64,000 bases of DNA from Acanthosoma haemorrhoidale (taxonomy: Eukaryota > Arthropoda > Insecta > Hemiptera > Acanthosomatidae). The position numbers and the translations under genes were made by a program. The stretch's first letter is position 1; each line of letters starts with the position of its first letter. Shown here one piece after another: positions 24,983 through 37,900 of the stretch. Under the pieces are notes generated by a model, which saw only the letters and a list, made by a program, of their open reading frames with translations, did no database searches and had not been told where the DNA came from. The stretch spans positions 37,401,520 through 37,465,519 of the forward strand of contig OV884012.1 of the NCBI GenBank assembly GCA_930367205.1. Reading direction: 5' to 3'.

Positions 24983-25819
24983 AACCTACCTATAGTACGG
25001 TACTTAAGCTTCCATCTCGACAAACGACTGACCTGGAACCCACATACGAGGCTAAAAAGACAAGAACTAAACAGACGCTTTGGACAATTGTACAGACTAC
25101 TTCAAAGGACATCCTATCTCTCAATAGAAAATAAACTACTAATCTACCAAGTTATACTTAAGCCAATCTGGACACACGGAATAGAGCTATGGGGGACAGC
25201 AAAAAAGTCGAACATCAAGCGTATCCAATCCTTTCAATAAAAAGTCCTGAGAACAATAGCAAATGCCCCTCATTACGTCAGCAACAAAACCCTTCATAAC
25301 GATCTTAATATACCCTACATTCTTGAACTCATCCCTTCCAAGTTTATGAAATTCCACAGTAGCCTTTCCAGCCACCCTAATCCCGTAGTACAGTCATTGC
25401 ACTGCACCACTCATCCCTATAATCCTCCTCGGAGAATGAAACGGCAGTAGCCTCATGACCTGCTATAAATGCGTGACAGTGGGATTCCTGGCAATGGCCA
25501 GTTTCTCCAATCAAGTCCTGAGCGTCTGTGGCTCTCGCGCTCTTGGTCAGCCTCCACTGGCTCTTATCCGGTGACGCGGCTAACGGAGGAGCGTTGGGAA
25601 CTTCCCAAGACTCCGTTTCCTCTTTCGTATGCGAGGGAGGTGACAAACATGTGGATTCGGGAGGCCTCTGGGCTGTCTGTAAATATTGTATGAATGAGCG
25701 AGTGAATGATGAATTGTAAATATGGTATGAATGTGAGCATTTATCTAAATTACTTATTGCCTAATAAGGCAGATTTTAATTTTAGCACAATAAAGGATTT
25801 TGAATACAAGAACCTACCT
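24983..25819 (+). mobile_element. LINE-B copy with 9-bp target-site duplication
   Basis: The best-preserved LINE-B copy, element proper about 24992-25810, flanked by the direct repeat aacctacct at 24983-24991 and 25811-25819. The frame from 24995 to the TAG at 25448-25450 encodes the C-terminal part of a jockey-type reverse transcriptase: YLSFHLDKRLTWNPHTRL, LNRRFGQLYRLLQR, LKPIWTHGIELWGTA, then VLRTIANAPHYVSNKTLHND and a final HPNP...PPRRMKR. There is one in-frame TAA at 25238-25240 where related copies have a sense codon. The 3' UTR (25451-25800) contains AATAAA at about 25789-25794, and the 3' end lies in a short A-poor tail rather than a long poly(A). It is heavily 5'-truncated, with no endonuclease and no catalytic YxDD in the insert. 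Confidence 0.93.
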
Positions 25820-27399
25820 CTGAAATGTTTGGTGAAATCTGAAGTCCACTAATAAAATGGGAAAGGGGACGTATTATTGAACTTGAATCTAATGTAGATC
25901 TGTCAGTGCTAAGTGCAGTGCTGTGTAGCTGTAAGTCAAAGTTCCAACGCCACATAAATCCTGTCAATATCTGATATTTATAAACAGACCTGCACAAGGC
26001 AAGACACCACTATCGGATAATCGAGTTCCCGAAATTTATAGAAAGAAAGACATTTATATGGAAAAACATTTGTGTGACATGAAGTTTGTATACAGTATGC
26101 TAGTGCGAGAGAGTTTTCAGTATTTTGTTAGGAATAGTAGGATGGTGCGTGTTATGGATTGTATGTTTTCAGTGGTGCTTTTACCGCTGATCTCAAAAAA
26201 TCTATCCCATAAGACTATGTAACTATGGCTTTGTAAAGATTCATTTTAAATTCCAACAACATTGTAGGAAATCCGCCTAGTTGTCTTCAGTTGCCTAAGA
26301 CCACTGTCCGACCTTGAACGAGATCTCTGTACCATCTGTCTGGACCTAATTGTTCCTGAATATTAGCAGACGTTAATAACTTCTGCTAATAATAGCAGAT
26401 ACACGACCGACGCACACACACCTCTTTACAAAACTATGACACGTCAAATATTTAATATTTACTTACAGACTGCATATTAATATTACGTATTTCTTAGATC
26501 TACTAACATGATTACTGAATGAGAAAACTCCAAACATAATTCTAGAAAGATTCATATTGGGTGAGGTTTTTCTCCTGAAGTCAAGTATCAGCTCCCAGTA
26601 AAGATTTCATTTAAAAAAAAACGATAATGTGATTTTTCAACTATTTATGAAATACATTCATTCATCCATATAATTTAATTTGAATGCATTGTTTTATTAT
26701 GAATCGGCTATCGGATTAAGGCATATAAAAAATATATCTTAGATTGTTTTCATATCTATTCAGAAATACATATCATGTTCCCATCAGATCCTAACAACTT
26801 AAACATGTTTATATGGTAGTCGGTTTCAAAACCTGGACCAATCAATTCAAAACCCCACTTTTCCAATTTCTAATATAATATCTTATTATCCTATCTCCCC
26901 TGGTATATGTCACAGTGAGATTCGCCTGTAATAGTAGCTTTCATCAAATCTCCAAGCGAATACTCCAAGCATATTTATATATGATTGATAGCTAAGATCA
27001 TTTTCTAAATATATTTTTCGCCCAGGAATCTGTCTAATAAGCATTGTACTTCAAGTAGAATTGATGGCATTGAAATTATTTTACTGGGTTTCTGAAAAAT
27101 GAATCATGATATTTCCACAATTCTATTTTAAGTGTTGTCCATCCTTTGGTTGAGTAACATTGAGCTGGTTTAGGGATTATGTTTTCCGTGAATCGCTACT
27201 GCACTCACGGCACTGCAACATATTTTCATGAAATCGCCAAGGAGGGGGCCGAGGGAGCTGTGCCAACATGGAATTCATGCACTACTAAGTTCAAAACTTT
27301 AAAACTCATCCGTTTCAGATATTCATTTGAAAACCATTTGTCCGGATGCCACTAGGGGAGTGCCTAATCACTCTAGCCCTGGTGACAAGTGCGGATTGT
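25820..27399. other. AT-rich non-coding DNA
   Basis: I see no gene, element or sustained reading frame in this stretch. Confidence 0.5.
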
Positions 27400-28117
27400 T
27401 GTAGTTTATAACATGGATCATGTTCCCTGTCGGCGTTAATATCTGACTCCATTGTATTGATAGGGATGTGTCCCGATAATACACTGTGTTCAGGAGAGAG
27501 GTTCAGAGGCTTCATAAAGAATAAGACCAGTTTTCAGAGTTCGGGCAGGAGATCGGTCAGAGGGTCTGCTAGGAGGCTGAGTGACAGGGTGGCGGCGCAG
27601 AGGTGTGGCAGAGAAAGTGTAGACTAGTAGAAGACTGAGTGGACTTACTTCCAGGGCCCTGGCGTAACGCGACCGAGTGATAGTGGCTGTCGAGATGAGG
27701 AGACTGAGAAAGAGTGTGTCCTCCAGGGCGAAACCCCTCGGTTTAAATATTACCCCCCTGCCCACCGGAAGGCGGAGCCTGGCTTGAAAGGGGTATGTTT
27801 ATGATGTCCCACCTGCGCCGAGGTACGTGCCCCTCGTCCCCTAAAGGACTGTTTTATAGCATGGCTTTTAGATTTTATGACCACCGGAAGGTGACCCTAG
27901 GTCTACCGGGTCTGTTTTATGAGGGGGCAGGTGGCTTACCCTCTCAGGTTTATTGCTGACGACCTTCGACCCTCTTGTGCCTTGTTTTACGACAGCCGGC
28001 CCCTCCATGATTTATTACCAGAAAAAGCTTTTACCATGTTTTACATCTAATTACAATACATTATATATGCACCAGAGTATAGGGTGATTTAACACTTATG
28101 TAGTTAGGGTCACTACA
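27400..28117 (-). mobile_element. Candidate solo LTR (about 718 bp) in a GC-rich island
   Basis: On the minus strand the block starts with TGTAGTGACCC at 28117 and ends with ...AACTACA at 27400, giving matched termini TGTAGT/ACTACA as in several insect Ty3/gypsy-type LTRs. Inside are two AATAAA sequences (near 28010 and 27950), a TATA-like ATATTTAAA near 27745 and GC-rich DNA that contrasts with its flanks. The phrase ccaccggaagg occurs twice about 110 bp apart (near 27767 and 27877). A GTAAGT after CTGGAA near 27648 could be a splice donor. No target-site duplication is visible and no internal gag/pol lies alongside, so it would be a solo or broken LTR. A host promoter/first exon on the minus strand is an alternative. 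Confidence 0.35.
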
Positions 28118-30516
28118 CCATTCATTAAGCGTGGTAAAGTTTTGAGACAATACGTGGGAACCTGGCAGAGATGAATCTCGTGGAAATTGAGTCTTACGGA
28201 CAAAATTCCCATGCTTGTAAATAACGTATAAATTTGACTTTATAATGAATAGTAATGAGTAAGAGAAATAATGTCAAAGGGTCCAAGAATGTGAGACCAT
28301 AACTGCAGTAGTGCAAGACATTACTTTAGGGCAAAATTGATGACCGTAATGTAGTCATTTAAATTTATAACCTCAATAAAAATCATGTACTAAAAACATT
28401 TCCAACAAATAAGCAAACTAATGGAATAGTATGAAGGCAAGGAGGATAAATAAACGGGGACAAAAAGCAGAGACAAGAAAAGAGAAGAGTGGTAGGTGAG
28501 CGAGGACTTTGTCTAAAGCGATTGAGCACAGAAACCTTTGAGGTCGCAATTTAAGACCGTACACACAACAGGACCGCGACCAATACCAATACAAGGAAGA
28601 ACAAATGTTATTTCTACCAGAGGATTGAGGGATGTATCGTCTTGGTTTATTTTTTAAATTCAATGCCTGATCGAGGCACTTAGAGCCGCGCTTAGTGACC
28701 AAGAAACACCAAACAATAATATTTTTTGAGAAGTATCTTTTCCTGATAAACCTTATTCTTCACCCATGCTAAGATTAAAAATAATCCAATTAACGTTCGT
28801 ATGTATGCTAATATAATTACTTAGCATAAATTCACTATATACTTCATAATTATTGATTAATTGTTCGTGACTCAATTAATGGTAGAAGATCGTTTAGTTT
28901 AAAAGCATTCAAAATATATGTCTGAGTACACCCTAAACACCAGGCTTTTAGTGGTTTGTCATTCAGTTTACTACTAATGCTATCCAGAGCGTAAAAGCCG
29001 GTTAAAACCTAGCATTACTTCAAGAATTCACTATAAGCTTCAGTAGTTGTGAACTTGGTAGCCTTAACTCCAACCATACTACACCCAACTCCGCCTATTA
29101 GGTATAATGCCCTCTATTACGTCTCCCCAATTATATACCCCGCTTCAGTAATAACCCCTGCCTTAAACCAAGCAATCTCTGAATTCCTTCTTCCCCTCTA
29201 ATATCCAATTTAAGCACTTATCATCTCCGATACAATCAAGAACAGCCTTTCTTGTAATTCTATAATTAGGTCGGTGCGATTTAACCCGGCATGATCAGAA
29301 GACAAATTATACTGCCTTCGACAGTTTTAAACTTACCCTTAGAACACTACTTAATATCTGTCAGCTTTATAATTGCAAAGAAAGTGCTTCACAGAGTAAA
29401 CGTTTGGATTAAAAGCGATATTCTAGTGAATCAATTACTAAAGCTAGCCGTTCTTTGAAGACACCCAACTTGTTTGTATATAAGTATACACCTTAGCACT
29501 GAGACTAAACAGTGTTTGATTCCAAACATTGTCTTAATCTTAGAACAAATTGGAATTGAGGTGCTTAAGGGATAATTGTTATTTCGCAATCACCGTGATT
29601 TTGAGGAATATAATAGTGGTTTTGTTCGGAATCGGATAAGGTGGATGAAAATAAGTTTCTCATCGTATTTATCAGATGTTTATCATATTTATAGACGACG
29701 CTTCGACGTACAATTGATGCATCAGGGCATTATCTTGAATAATACCTCTTCTTGCTTAGGAGATTTTAATAAATGTTGATATCGTGATGACTGGTTTTTG
29801 TTGAGTAAAATCAGTAATTTTATTTATTTACTCCAAAGCAAAAATTCAATTCATCGATGTTTGTTGGTGGTTAATCATGACGTTCACTGAGATAGAAGAT
29901 GACATGATGCAAATATGCTTAGCATGACCGAAACGTCACCGATAAACAAATATGATGAAAATCTAAGATCTTCTACCTAAATTAATTTCTGACAAAAAGG
30001 GCCACTCGTATCTATTTTCACGGCCAAAGCCAACAATTTAAAACCCCTTAAGTATTAAACTTACTACCGGCATAGCGTAATCAATACGTGTGATTTATTT
30101 TATTTTAGTATTTGAAAATTTGACATTTTTGCTTGTAGTGTTTAATGAAATGAAACACGCCTCCTTTAATTGTTTTCGTAATTCCCCCAAACGCTTTAGG
30201 CAGTCAAGGCTGTGATTATCCGCAGCGACAAAACCTAAAACAAAAAACTCTCAGAAAGGTTTCATTGTAATGAGATTAAACGGTATAAATGATATAAAAT
30301 ACTAATGTCCTAGCTAATAAAACATTGACACTTATAACCAATTTAAGCAATAAGGAATATTCTCATAGATACATGTATGCCAAAAAAATGCAACATATAA
30401 TGATGATGACACGTGCAGCACCATATGACCTTTGTCGAATATAATATATTCAATATATATATATACGAGTAGTATACATGATGGATGAAAATATATAGAT
30501 ATGTATTCAAACATAC
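28118..30516. other. AT-rich non-coding DNA
   Basis: No gene is supported. At 29878-29938 a short stem-forming motif ends in ccgaaacgtca, resembling degenerate hammerhead-type retroelement motifs (see findings). A 94-codon minus-strand open frame at 28418-28702 has no recognised family. Confidence 0.45.
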
Positions 30517-30947
30517 ACTGATGCCGTGACTGATAAGTAATAACCCTGAAATATAATGCTGTCGATGTTGCATTAAACCTATGCCGAACATATAATCATC
30601 TTCTCAGAATAATGTTTAGAAACAATGAAATTTTCATTTGATTTTATATTTTAGCAAATTTTAGATTTTAGATATGACTCTTTAGCTCATTAATAAAGCA
30701 TAAATGACCATAGTGGTATAATTTACATAAATAGGAAAATATTAAATAATAAATATTGCACAGGAGGAAACATTGCCAAATCAAGAAAGCAAATATTTAT
30801 TATTTTAATTAAAATATAAAATCAAATAAAAATTTCGTTGTTTTTAAACATTATTCTGAGAAGATGATTATATGTTCGGCATAGGTTTAATGCAACTCAC
30901 GACAGCGTTATATTTCAGGGTTATTACTTATCAGTCACGGCATCAGT
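30517..30947. repeat. Long inverted repeat with about 140-bp arms
   Basis: The left arm 30517 to about 30660 returns as reverse complement at about 30803-30947 with few differences (about 90-95% by eye). Landmarks are actgatgccgtgactgataa on the left outer edge and its complement on the right, and the block atataatcatcttctcagaa in the middle. The loop is about 145 bp of AT-rich DNA and itself contains a small inverted repeat. No open frame spans it. Probable fold-back element or MITE; no target-site duplication was recognised. Confidence 0.85.
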
Positions 30948-31661
30948 TCTGAAGGCAATCAAAAATTTAATTCCATTTCGTTGAACTCTAAATTAAAATT
31001 TGAAATGCATATAGAAATCTAATTAAAATACAAGTTTTGCAATATTAAGACATTCCTTTATAGGAAGTGAATGCAGGTTTAATTAAATCTGGCAAAATGA
31101 ATTGAAATGAGTTTGCGATCCCCCGTGACAACACTTTTCGGTTACATATATGAAAAGTCTTCCAGAGAACTTACCGTTCCACGTTGAAATATATTTTTAA
31201 TAAAATTCTCAAGTTGAAATATCTCCGGAATATTAGATCTTTTTTCTCGAGATCTTGAAGGGTGGAACTTACGCAATATTTCACTTGCAAAATGAACGTT
31301 CATTTCATAACTTAAACCGTTTTCAAGAAGTGACTTTATACGAATATTATCATTATTTTTCAAGATAAGAGAGAGAAAAACATATGCAGGGAGGTGGTTC
31401 AGTATGTGCTAGTTGAAGGGATGGACCCACTCAAGATTTCATTTACTGTGCAGATCCTGGGTGGCGGAACATTTTTGGCGTAATTCGGGGGGGGGGGTGA
31501 AAACGGACCATATCTGTGGGAAAAGGGCATAATTGGAAGTGGTCGTTGAAAAGGCAAGCATCCGCATTTAGCTCCTCCCTATCTGCTGTAGCTACCTCCT
31601 CCCTTCCCTAAATGAATAATAAAGGCACTTGAATAACATTAATTTTTCATTAGTAGATTCA
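30948..31661. other. Non-coding DNA with a poly(G) tract
   Basis: No gene is supported. A run of about 10 G lies near 31488-31497. Confidence 0.5.
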
Positions 31662-32301
31662 AGGTTAGCACTTGCTAACTTCACCCAACCTGTCGCTTCG
31701 TCTCAAACGGAGAATCTATAAATGTGTCCTTCGGCCAGCTCTACTGTACGGTGTCCCACTATTTACCCGCTTGACTGAGCACTTGGAGCCAAATGTCTCC
31801 AACATTTCCAGAATGGAATCATGCGAAAAGTGGTCCGACATACCTCTCTCGAGAGGTTAAAGAACGCTGACCTGCACTCGTTGCTCGGTGTGCGGTCGGT
31901 TGGTGAGTTCATCCGCCGGAGACACATCAAGTTTTTTTACTCTTTGCAGCACCTAACCAACCCAGTGTTTAACACTATGACCCCACCACCCCTCCAGCAT
32001 CGATGGCAACAGACTGTCGGGGAAAAATTAGGTTAAGAATTACTATGTAAGTTAGTTTTAAGATCAAAAAGGTGAGCCCCATCACCTTTATTCGTCAGTT
32101 CAGTCCGATCACGTATAATGTGTATCATTATACTTGTTTATTCATTTTATAATTTTTATAAAATAACAAAACATGTATATAATGTAACGATGCTACAGGA
32201 AATACAAAAATAATTTGTATTTAGATTCACCTGAAGATCTATAATTGTATATAATTATCTGTAAATTTAAAGGGGCTACGGGGAAAAAAAAAAAAAAAAA
32301 A
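31662..32301 (+). mobile_element. LINE-A copy 2: short 3' fragment with poly(A)
   Basis: It begins inside the reverse transcriptase C-terminal domain at LTSPNLSLRLKRRIYKCVLR and continues to LEPNVSNISR. A frameshift near 31820 leads into RKVVRHTSLERLKNADLHSL and RRRHIKFFYSLQHLTNP, ending at TAA near 32034. The 3' UTR is close to copy 1 (gtgagccccatcacctt, the imperfect hairpin, the terminal tail, A18 at 32284-32301). The tail carries a small internal duplication (ataattgtatataattatct). The heptamer agattca occurs at 31655-31661 and again right after the A tract, a possible target-site duplication. Confidence 0.88.
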
Positions 32302-34229
32302 GATTCATGGGTATACAAAGTTATTTCTCCCATACCGCAGATTTCGTCAAATCACCAACGATTTCAATTATTCCAGGGTGAATTTTTAGTGTTGAAAATT
32401 GTCTTGGTTACTTTTAATGTATTATTTTGAGTAATATTATTATACTTCATGCCTGAATCCTATTTAAAAATTCCGTTTATTCTGCGAACAAAAGTTAATA
32501 TAATTCATATGTTTTTGTTCTGGAACACAGTAATTTCCTATACATTTATTAGTATAGACTTGAATAGAGGAAGACAATATTTAATGAAGGCAAAACCGAA
32601 AAGGCTAAATGAAATTATATTTATTTTTTTATCTCAAATACAATAATGGAAATCTATTAATCCAAAAGCGTGGACTTTTTTGTATGTAAACCACTTTAAC
32701 ATGAGATGATCAAATTGTTATAATTTTTGCAGGAAACATAACGTATTTACTGAGTACTCTATGTAAAAATAAAGTGAATATTTCATTCTAGATTAACGTT
32801 CAAAAGTAATAAAGAAAAGACAACATGACTAAACAAAAAAAAAACTGCTTGTAAATATTGCAAAAACACGCCACCGCAGGATCTGAACCTAAAAGATTCA
32901 TTTGTAGTATTCTCCAATAACTGTCTCCCTTTGATATCCTTTATTAGCATCCGTCTTCATCCCCTCCCAATTGCATTTGCTCTTTCATCCCTGGATAATT
33001 TATTTGAAATTCGCTTTTATCAACCATTCGTTTCCATTTTATTACATTTCATATAACACTTTGCTATCAAAAAAGTTCTTATTTTTATACCATATTTCAA
33101 ACACGAGAAAAAAAAAACTTAATTTATTAGATCTAAACCTCATATTCTGAATTCGTAGTGGAATAGATACGAGCCAATCGGGTTAAAGTTACAATTTATA
33201 AGCGATAAGTAACTTATTCAAATTTGTACAGACTGGTATCATACGCGTTATATAACATAATGATGAAACTTTGTCCGATAAAAAATTCAAATAGTGGTTA
33301 CATTTTTCAACGTATTCGTCAAATGTTTTTCAACTAACATCAGTCGAGTTTAACTTGTACTTCTTAATCACTACATACCTTTAAAGATTGTAAAAAGAAG
33401 ACTACAAAATTACGACTATGATAAAAGCTTGCAGTTATGTCATTTCAAAAACGCCACATAATTTTAAAACAGAGATTAGAGGAAGAGAAATAAATCATTG
33501 AATTATTGAAACAGACCTTAGAAAATATGTAACTACACCTCGATTTGTATCCGGCAAGAAATGACAAGAAAATAATGATTGGAAGGCGTGAAAGAAGGTG
33601 ATCAGGACTGGATAGTAGGATAGAATATATACTGGAATATATACATAGTACATGATATCTTTTATAAACTCGGATTGAATTTTGTACTAAATTCAACGGA
33701 TAAAGTAATGGAGTAATCTAAATCAAACGACGAATCGTGCTTTAAAATATTAAAAAAAAAAAAAAAGTGATGAAATTCAAGCAGGAAAAAATATAACTAA
33801 GAATCTGAAAAGGGGTGAAACCGGCCAGAGAAAAAGGGAATGAAGAAGGACGAGGGTTATTAAGGGAGGGTCTGGAAATCTTGGATGAAAGCTTTTCCAG
33901 GGCTAATTCATAAAAAAAGGATATAAGCTTACTCTTACAGTTCTGGTAGTTGAAAATGAAAAGGTTCCTTCAGTTGGGTGTTCCATAGGACCGACTGCTC
34001 CCTTCGTGTAAATCCATTATTTTTTTTTTAGCACCCAAATAGGTAATTGAATTTATTAACTACCAGCTAAACGAAATTAGCTCCATGAACGGTTCATGGA
34101 AGTATGTATATTTATAGAATTTCTTTCAAAGACAAATTGAAATTTACTTTCTCATGATTTTAAATATTGAACATCAATATTTTCAAGCAATTATCCCGAC
34201 TCATATCCTGGGTGTCGGTTGCTAACAGG
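32302..34229. other. AT-rich non-coding DNA
   Basis: I see no gene or assignable element here. Several open frames of 60-80 codons have AT-driven composition and no family signature. Confidence 0.5.
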
Positions 34230-34900
34230 CCCTCTCTGATTTTCATCTCATGGAGAAACGTTGGGAGAGGGAGACAGAAGACCCCTTGCACCCAAGGCAA
34301 TTCCCTCAGCAAACTGGTTAAAACTCACTCGCCAAACGTTTAGCCATCAACAGAAGAACCTAGAGAGGGCTCACGACGTTACTGGGAATTATAGCTAGCG
34401 CCAGGACTCATGACATATTTTTCTATTTTACAATAGATCGTGAGGCCCCCGCCCGTTTAGGTTACTAGGAGGATTGTAAGGATGCGTGTTACTGGGTAAG
34501 GAATTGGGTATTTCATGAATTTGGAAAATCTTGAGGGTATAAGATCAAGGAGAATCAGCACATGGAGATCACTATGAATGGAGGAGTTTGTAATATAAAG
34601 GGAGCGTTGACTACTCATACAGTTCTGAGGACTTCGGATTGGAATGTTTGGATTTTTTTTATGTTCTTGTTTGGCTGTCCCTCAAAGTTCTAATCCGTAA
34701 CTCCAAATTGGTTTTGCCAACTGTTTGTATATATGAGAAGTTTGTTTCCTGGTGTAAGGGTATACTTTCGGTTAAGTAGTCTGTATAACTGCCCAAACCG
34801 TCTGTTTAATTGTCGTCTCTTATGTCTTTTGTGAGGGTTCCAGCTCAGCCTTTTGTCCAGATGAGAACCTTGGTATCTAACAATATAGGACATGTGAAGC
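34230..34900 (-). mobile_element. Old, diverged LINE-B-type copy
   Basis: On the minus strand 34893-34690 reads YQGSHLDKRLSWNPHKRHKR and RQLNRRFGQLYRLLNRKYTL, the same jockey-type C-terminal block as the younger LINE-B copies but clearly diverged. After a frameshift the IQTFQSEVLRTV block appears near 34620-34650. Downstream on that strand (34440-34230) a weakly matching 3' UTR can be followed. Several stops and frameshifts mark it as an old relic, probably of a sister subfamily. Confidence 0.78.
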
Positions 34901-37900
34901 AGTATTGAGCTGCGAGCTATATTTTATAGAGCACCAAAAGCTTGGGAAACAATTCTCGCTAAACTTATAAATTGAGCCTGATAAAAATTTGTTACCTACA
35001 AGACCTCTGAATAATATTAATTCTTGAAAAGTTAAGTAATTTCACTTTAAAAAATCTGAAGCTGAGCTCTCCCCGTTTAAGATTTATAATTATGACATTA
35101 AAAACGGTAGATCGTTAAAGCGTAGGACATTAAAGTTCACTTACTCGCCCTGGCAGCCCTAATACCTGAATTAATTCTGCCAAGCCTTCTGTGCAAACTT
35201 CCTACATGAATAGCTATTGTCCTCATTACTGCCGTAACAAAACTTAGCCGACCTAAAGTTACATGTATCTAATTGTTGTCAACATTAGCAACGCCTAAAA
35301 CAGTGGTTCAAATTATGTTCATGTTTTGCCAGGCATCGGACCAACTGCAAATTTATCATTGTACGAATTCTTTTTTTCCATTCGGCCCTCCAGAATGATT
35401 ACCATACAGAGCAAGAATGGTAGCGGTATATTACCACAGATTAGAAACAACCCTTTTTCAGAAGAAAGTCTAAAATTTTAAATTGGTAGTGTGGGGTACC
35501 ATTAGGTTTCGAAGGCTAAGTAACATTACAGCCCATTAAAAAGAACCAATCAAAAATGATCTATTTGACAAACATTAAACAAACAAATTTATCATCAAAT
35601 ATAAACTTATTTTTATAAGAAAATGGAAAATATCACATTTGTTGTGACTTGTATTATTTCTAATAAAAAAATTGGGAAATTCGGAGAAAATAATAAACCA
35701 TTAAAAAGGTTTCACAAAAAGATTTTTATTTCTCGATGGTTAAGAAAATATTAAACACGATAAAGTATAATAATTTCACAAATATAATTTTTGGGGATCA
35801 AAGACAGAAATTGTGTAGATAACATCGTTCAAATTACTTTCATTTCCCCATGTATTTTAAAGGGCCATTTCAGTAAATAAATAAATCTTTGGTTTGTTTT
35901 TTGTAAATAACATCATAAAAGAAATAATAGCCTCCCTTTTTGAACCATATTTGTAGTTGTCTCTTTCTCTATGCTCCCTAGGGAAAAATATGTGAAATGA
36001 TGTTATGTAATATGGGTGAAAACTGTTCAGTCTTTCAGTAGGTATCTTGATGTATACTTACACAGCGTTGTAATAGTGATAATAAAATTAAATATCATAT
36101 TGATCACATCTATGTGTAGATATAATTATTGATGTGTACAGATCAGGGATTTCACGTAACGCAGAGTCACACTGAGTAACCAAAGACAATCCAACTTGTT
36201 AACTTCCATAATTATAGCTATGGGTCGCACCTTCCCATTCATCCTCTGATGGTCCATCATAAACGGTGAAATAATATTAAATAACTTAATGATAAAACAG
36301 AGCGAAGTAAGATGAGACCGTTTTAGCAGAATATGATGTCGACTGTCCCTAAACTCGCTAACTCAAAATGGTTTGGCCAAAAAAAAGTTGATCATTCACC
36401 GAAAGGGAAATTTTCCCTTATTTGCGGTGCCCTGCTTCTTCCTCGCTAGTTCATTCCCTTGTGATCGTGACAAGTCAGCGCCGAGCCTACCTAACATGAA
36501 ACTTCTGTTTCATTAGCCTCAGTTATTTAGATCTTACTCAGTAGGAAAAAAAAATTTTGATTTTTACACAAAATTAATTTATTAATCCTTTGTATTATTT
36601 TCATGGTGCTAGTTTTATTTTTAGTTCCATTGGTTTGTCTTATGGAACTACAAAAAAAAACACAAGTTAAAGTTGCGAGCACTATTTTAATGGCAATTTT
36701 GCTGGCTTTTTGTAATTACAGTCCAAAAAAAAAAACATTACATATCGTCCTATAATCGAAGAATATAATCAAAGAACAGTATTTTTCTTTTAATACAAAC
36801 TTTATTAATTAATAATGACAGTTAATCATGTTTAATAAAAGTAACTGTTTTTCATGTCTTCTTTGTGGCAAATTGGACCTCCAAATAGATTGTATGCCTC
36901 TCAATTTAACAGAGGACTTAGATACACGAGAACAGACCGGTAGACAGGTCGAAACATTACATAAGAAACCCTAATTATTTGAGCAATTGCGTCCGGAAAA
37001 TCGAAATGTGGCAATAATCCCCCCCCATCTTTAATTGGATACACTGCCCTATAATTGAACATCCACGCAAATTATTAATTTCAATATCACTTCTGGAAAG
37101 ACTAAGGAAAAGTTTAACACAGCAACGCTGAAGCGAAAGATGTGCCAGGATGTATTGTGGTGTGAAGGAGGAAAAGTACTGCAATCATTAGTTCTTAGTA
37201 AACAACAATCATCTAGCAATTAGTTCGGGCACCAATTAGGCGTAACATGCTGTCTTTGTTTATTGAATGTTCCTTATAGTAATAAATATTTTCTAAATAT
37301 TTCAATTTGGTACATTGAATAATAAACCAATTGTGTTATTTACGTATTACGTACATTACTGCAATGTATAGGCTTACCTGCCTGTTTCATGATACAACAT
37401 GACCTTAATCTGAAACCAATTTTGAATTCATCACTTTATCAAAACAACGAGATGTTTTGAAGATGATCCTTTAAAACCAGGAAATCAGCCAAATCAAATT
37501 TCCTTCTACATTGAAATTCAAGCAGTAGTTTCAAAATACCTATCCATGTTAAAGAGAATAACCGGATTTAAAATTGAAGTGTATCGTCTATCAAAATTTA
37601 TAAATATTTTCAGATTAAAAGATAGGGCTGATAATTTAAACCATGATCTGGAAAACCTATTTTTTGTTGTTAAATTTTATTTTATAGTTTGAGAAAATGG
37701 AGTATTTTCTGTCATGTTCGTTTCCTTCTATATTATTTTGCCATAACTCTGTAATTAACTGCCACGAAATTCGATAAAGTATTTCTTAACACTGACGAAT
37801 ATATGAAAATTCTTTTTTATTTTTTGCGTGGAGAAATAATTCTGTTGGGTTTATCCTGATGAATTTCCATTTTGGTTAGAAAATGTTACTTATTTTCTTT

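Noticed and set aside
27490..27765. 91-codon minus-strand frame in the GC-rich island
   Set aside because: Lies inside the candidate LTR, is interrupted by a GTAAGT, and shows no protein family.
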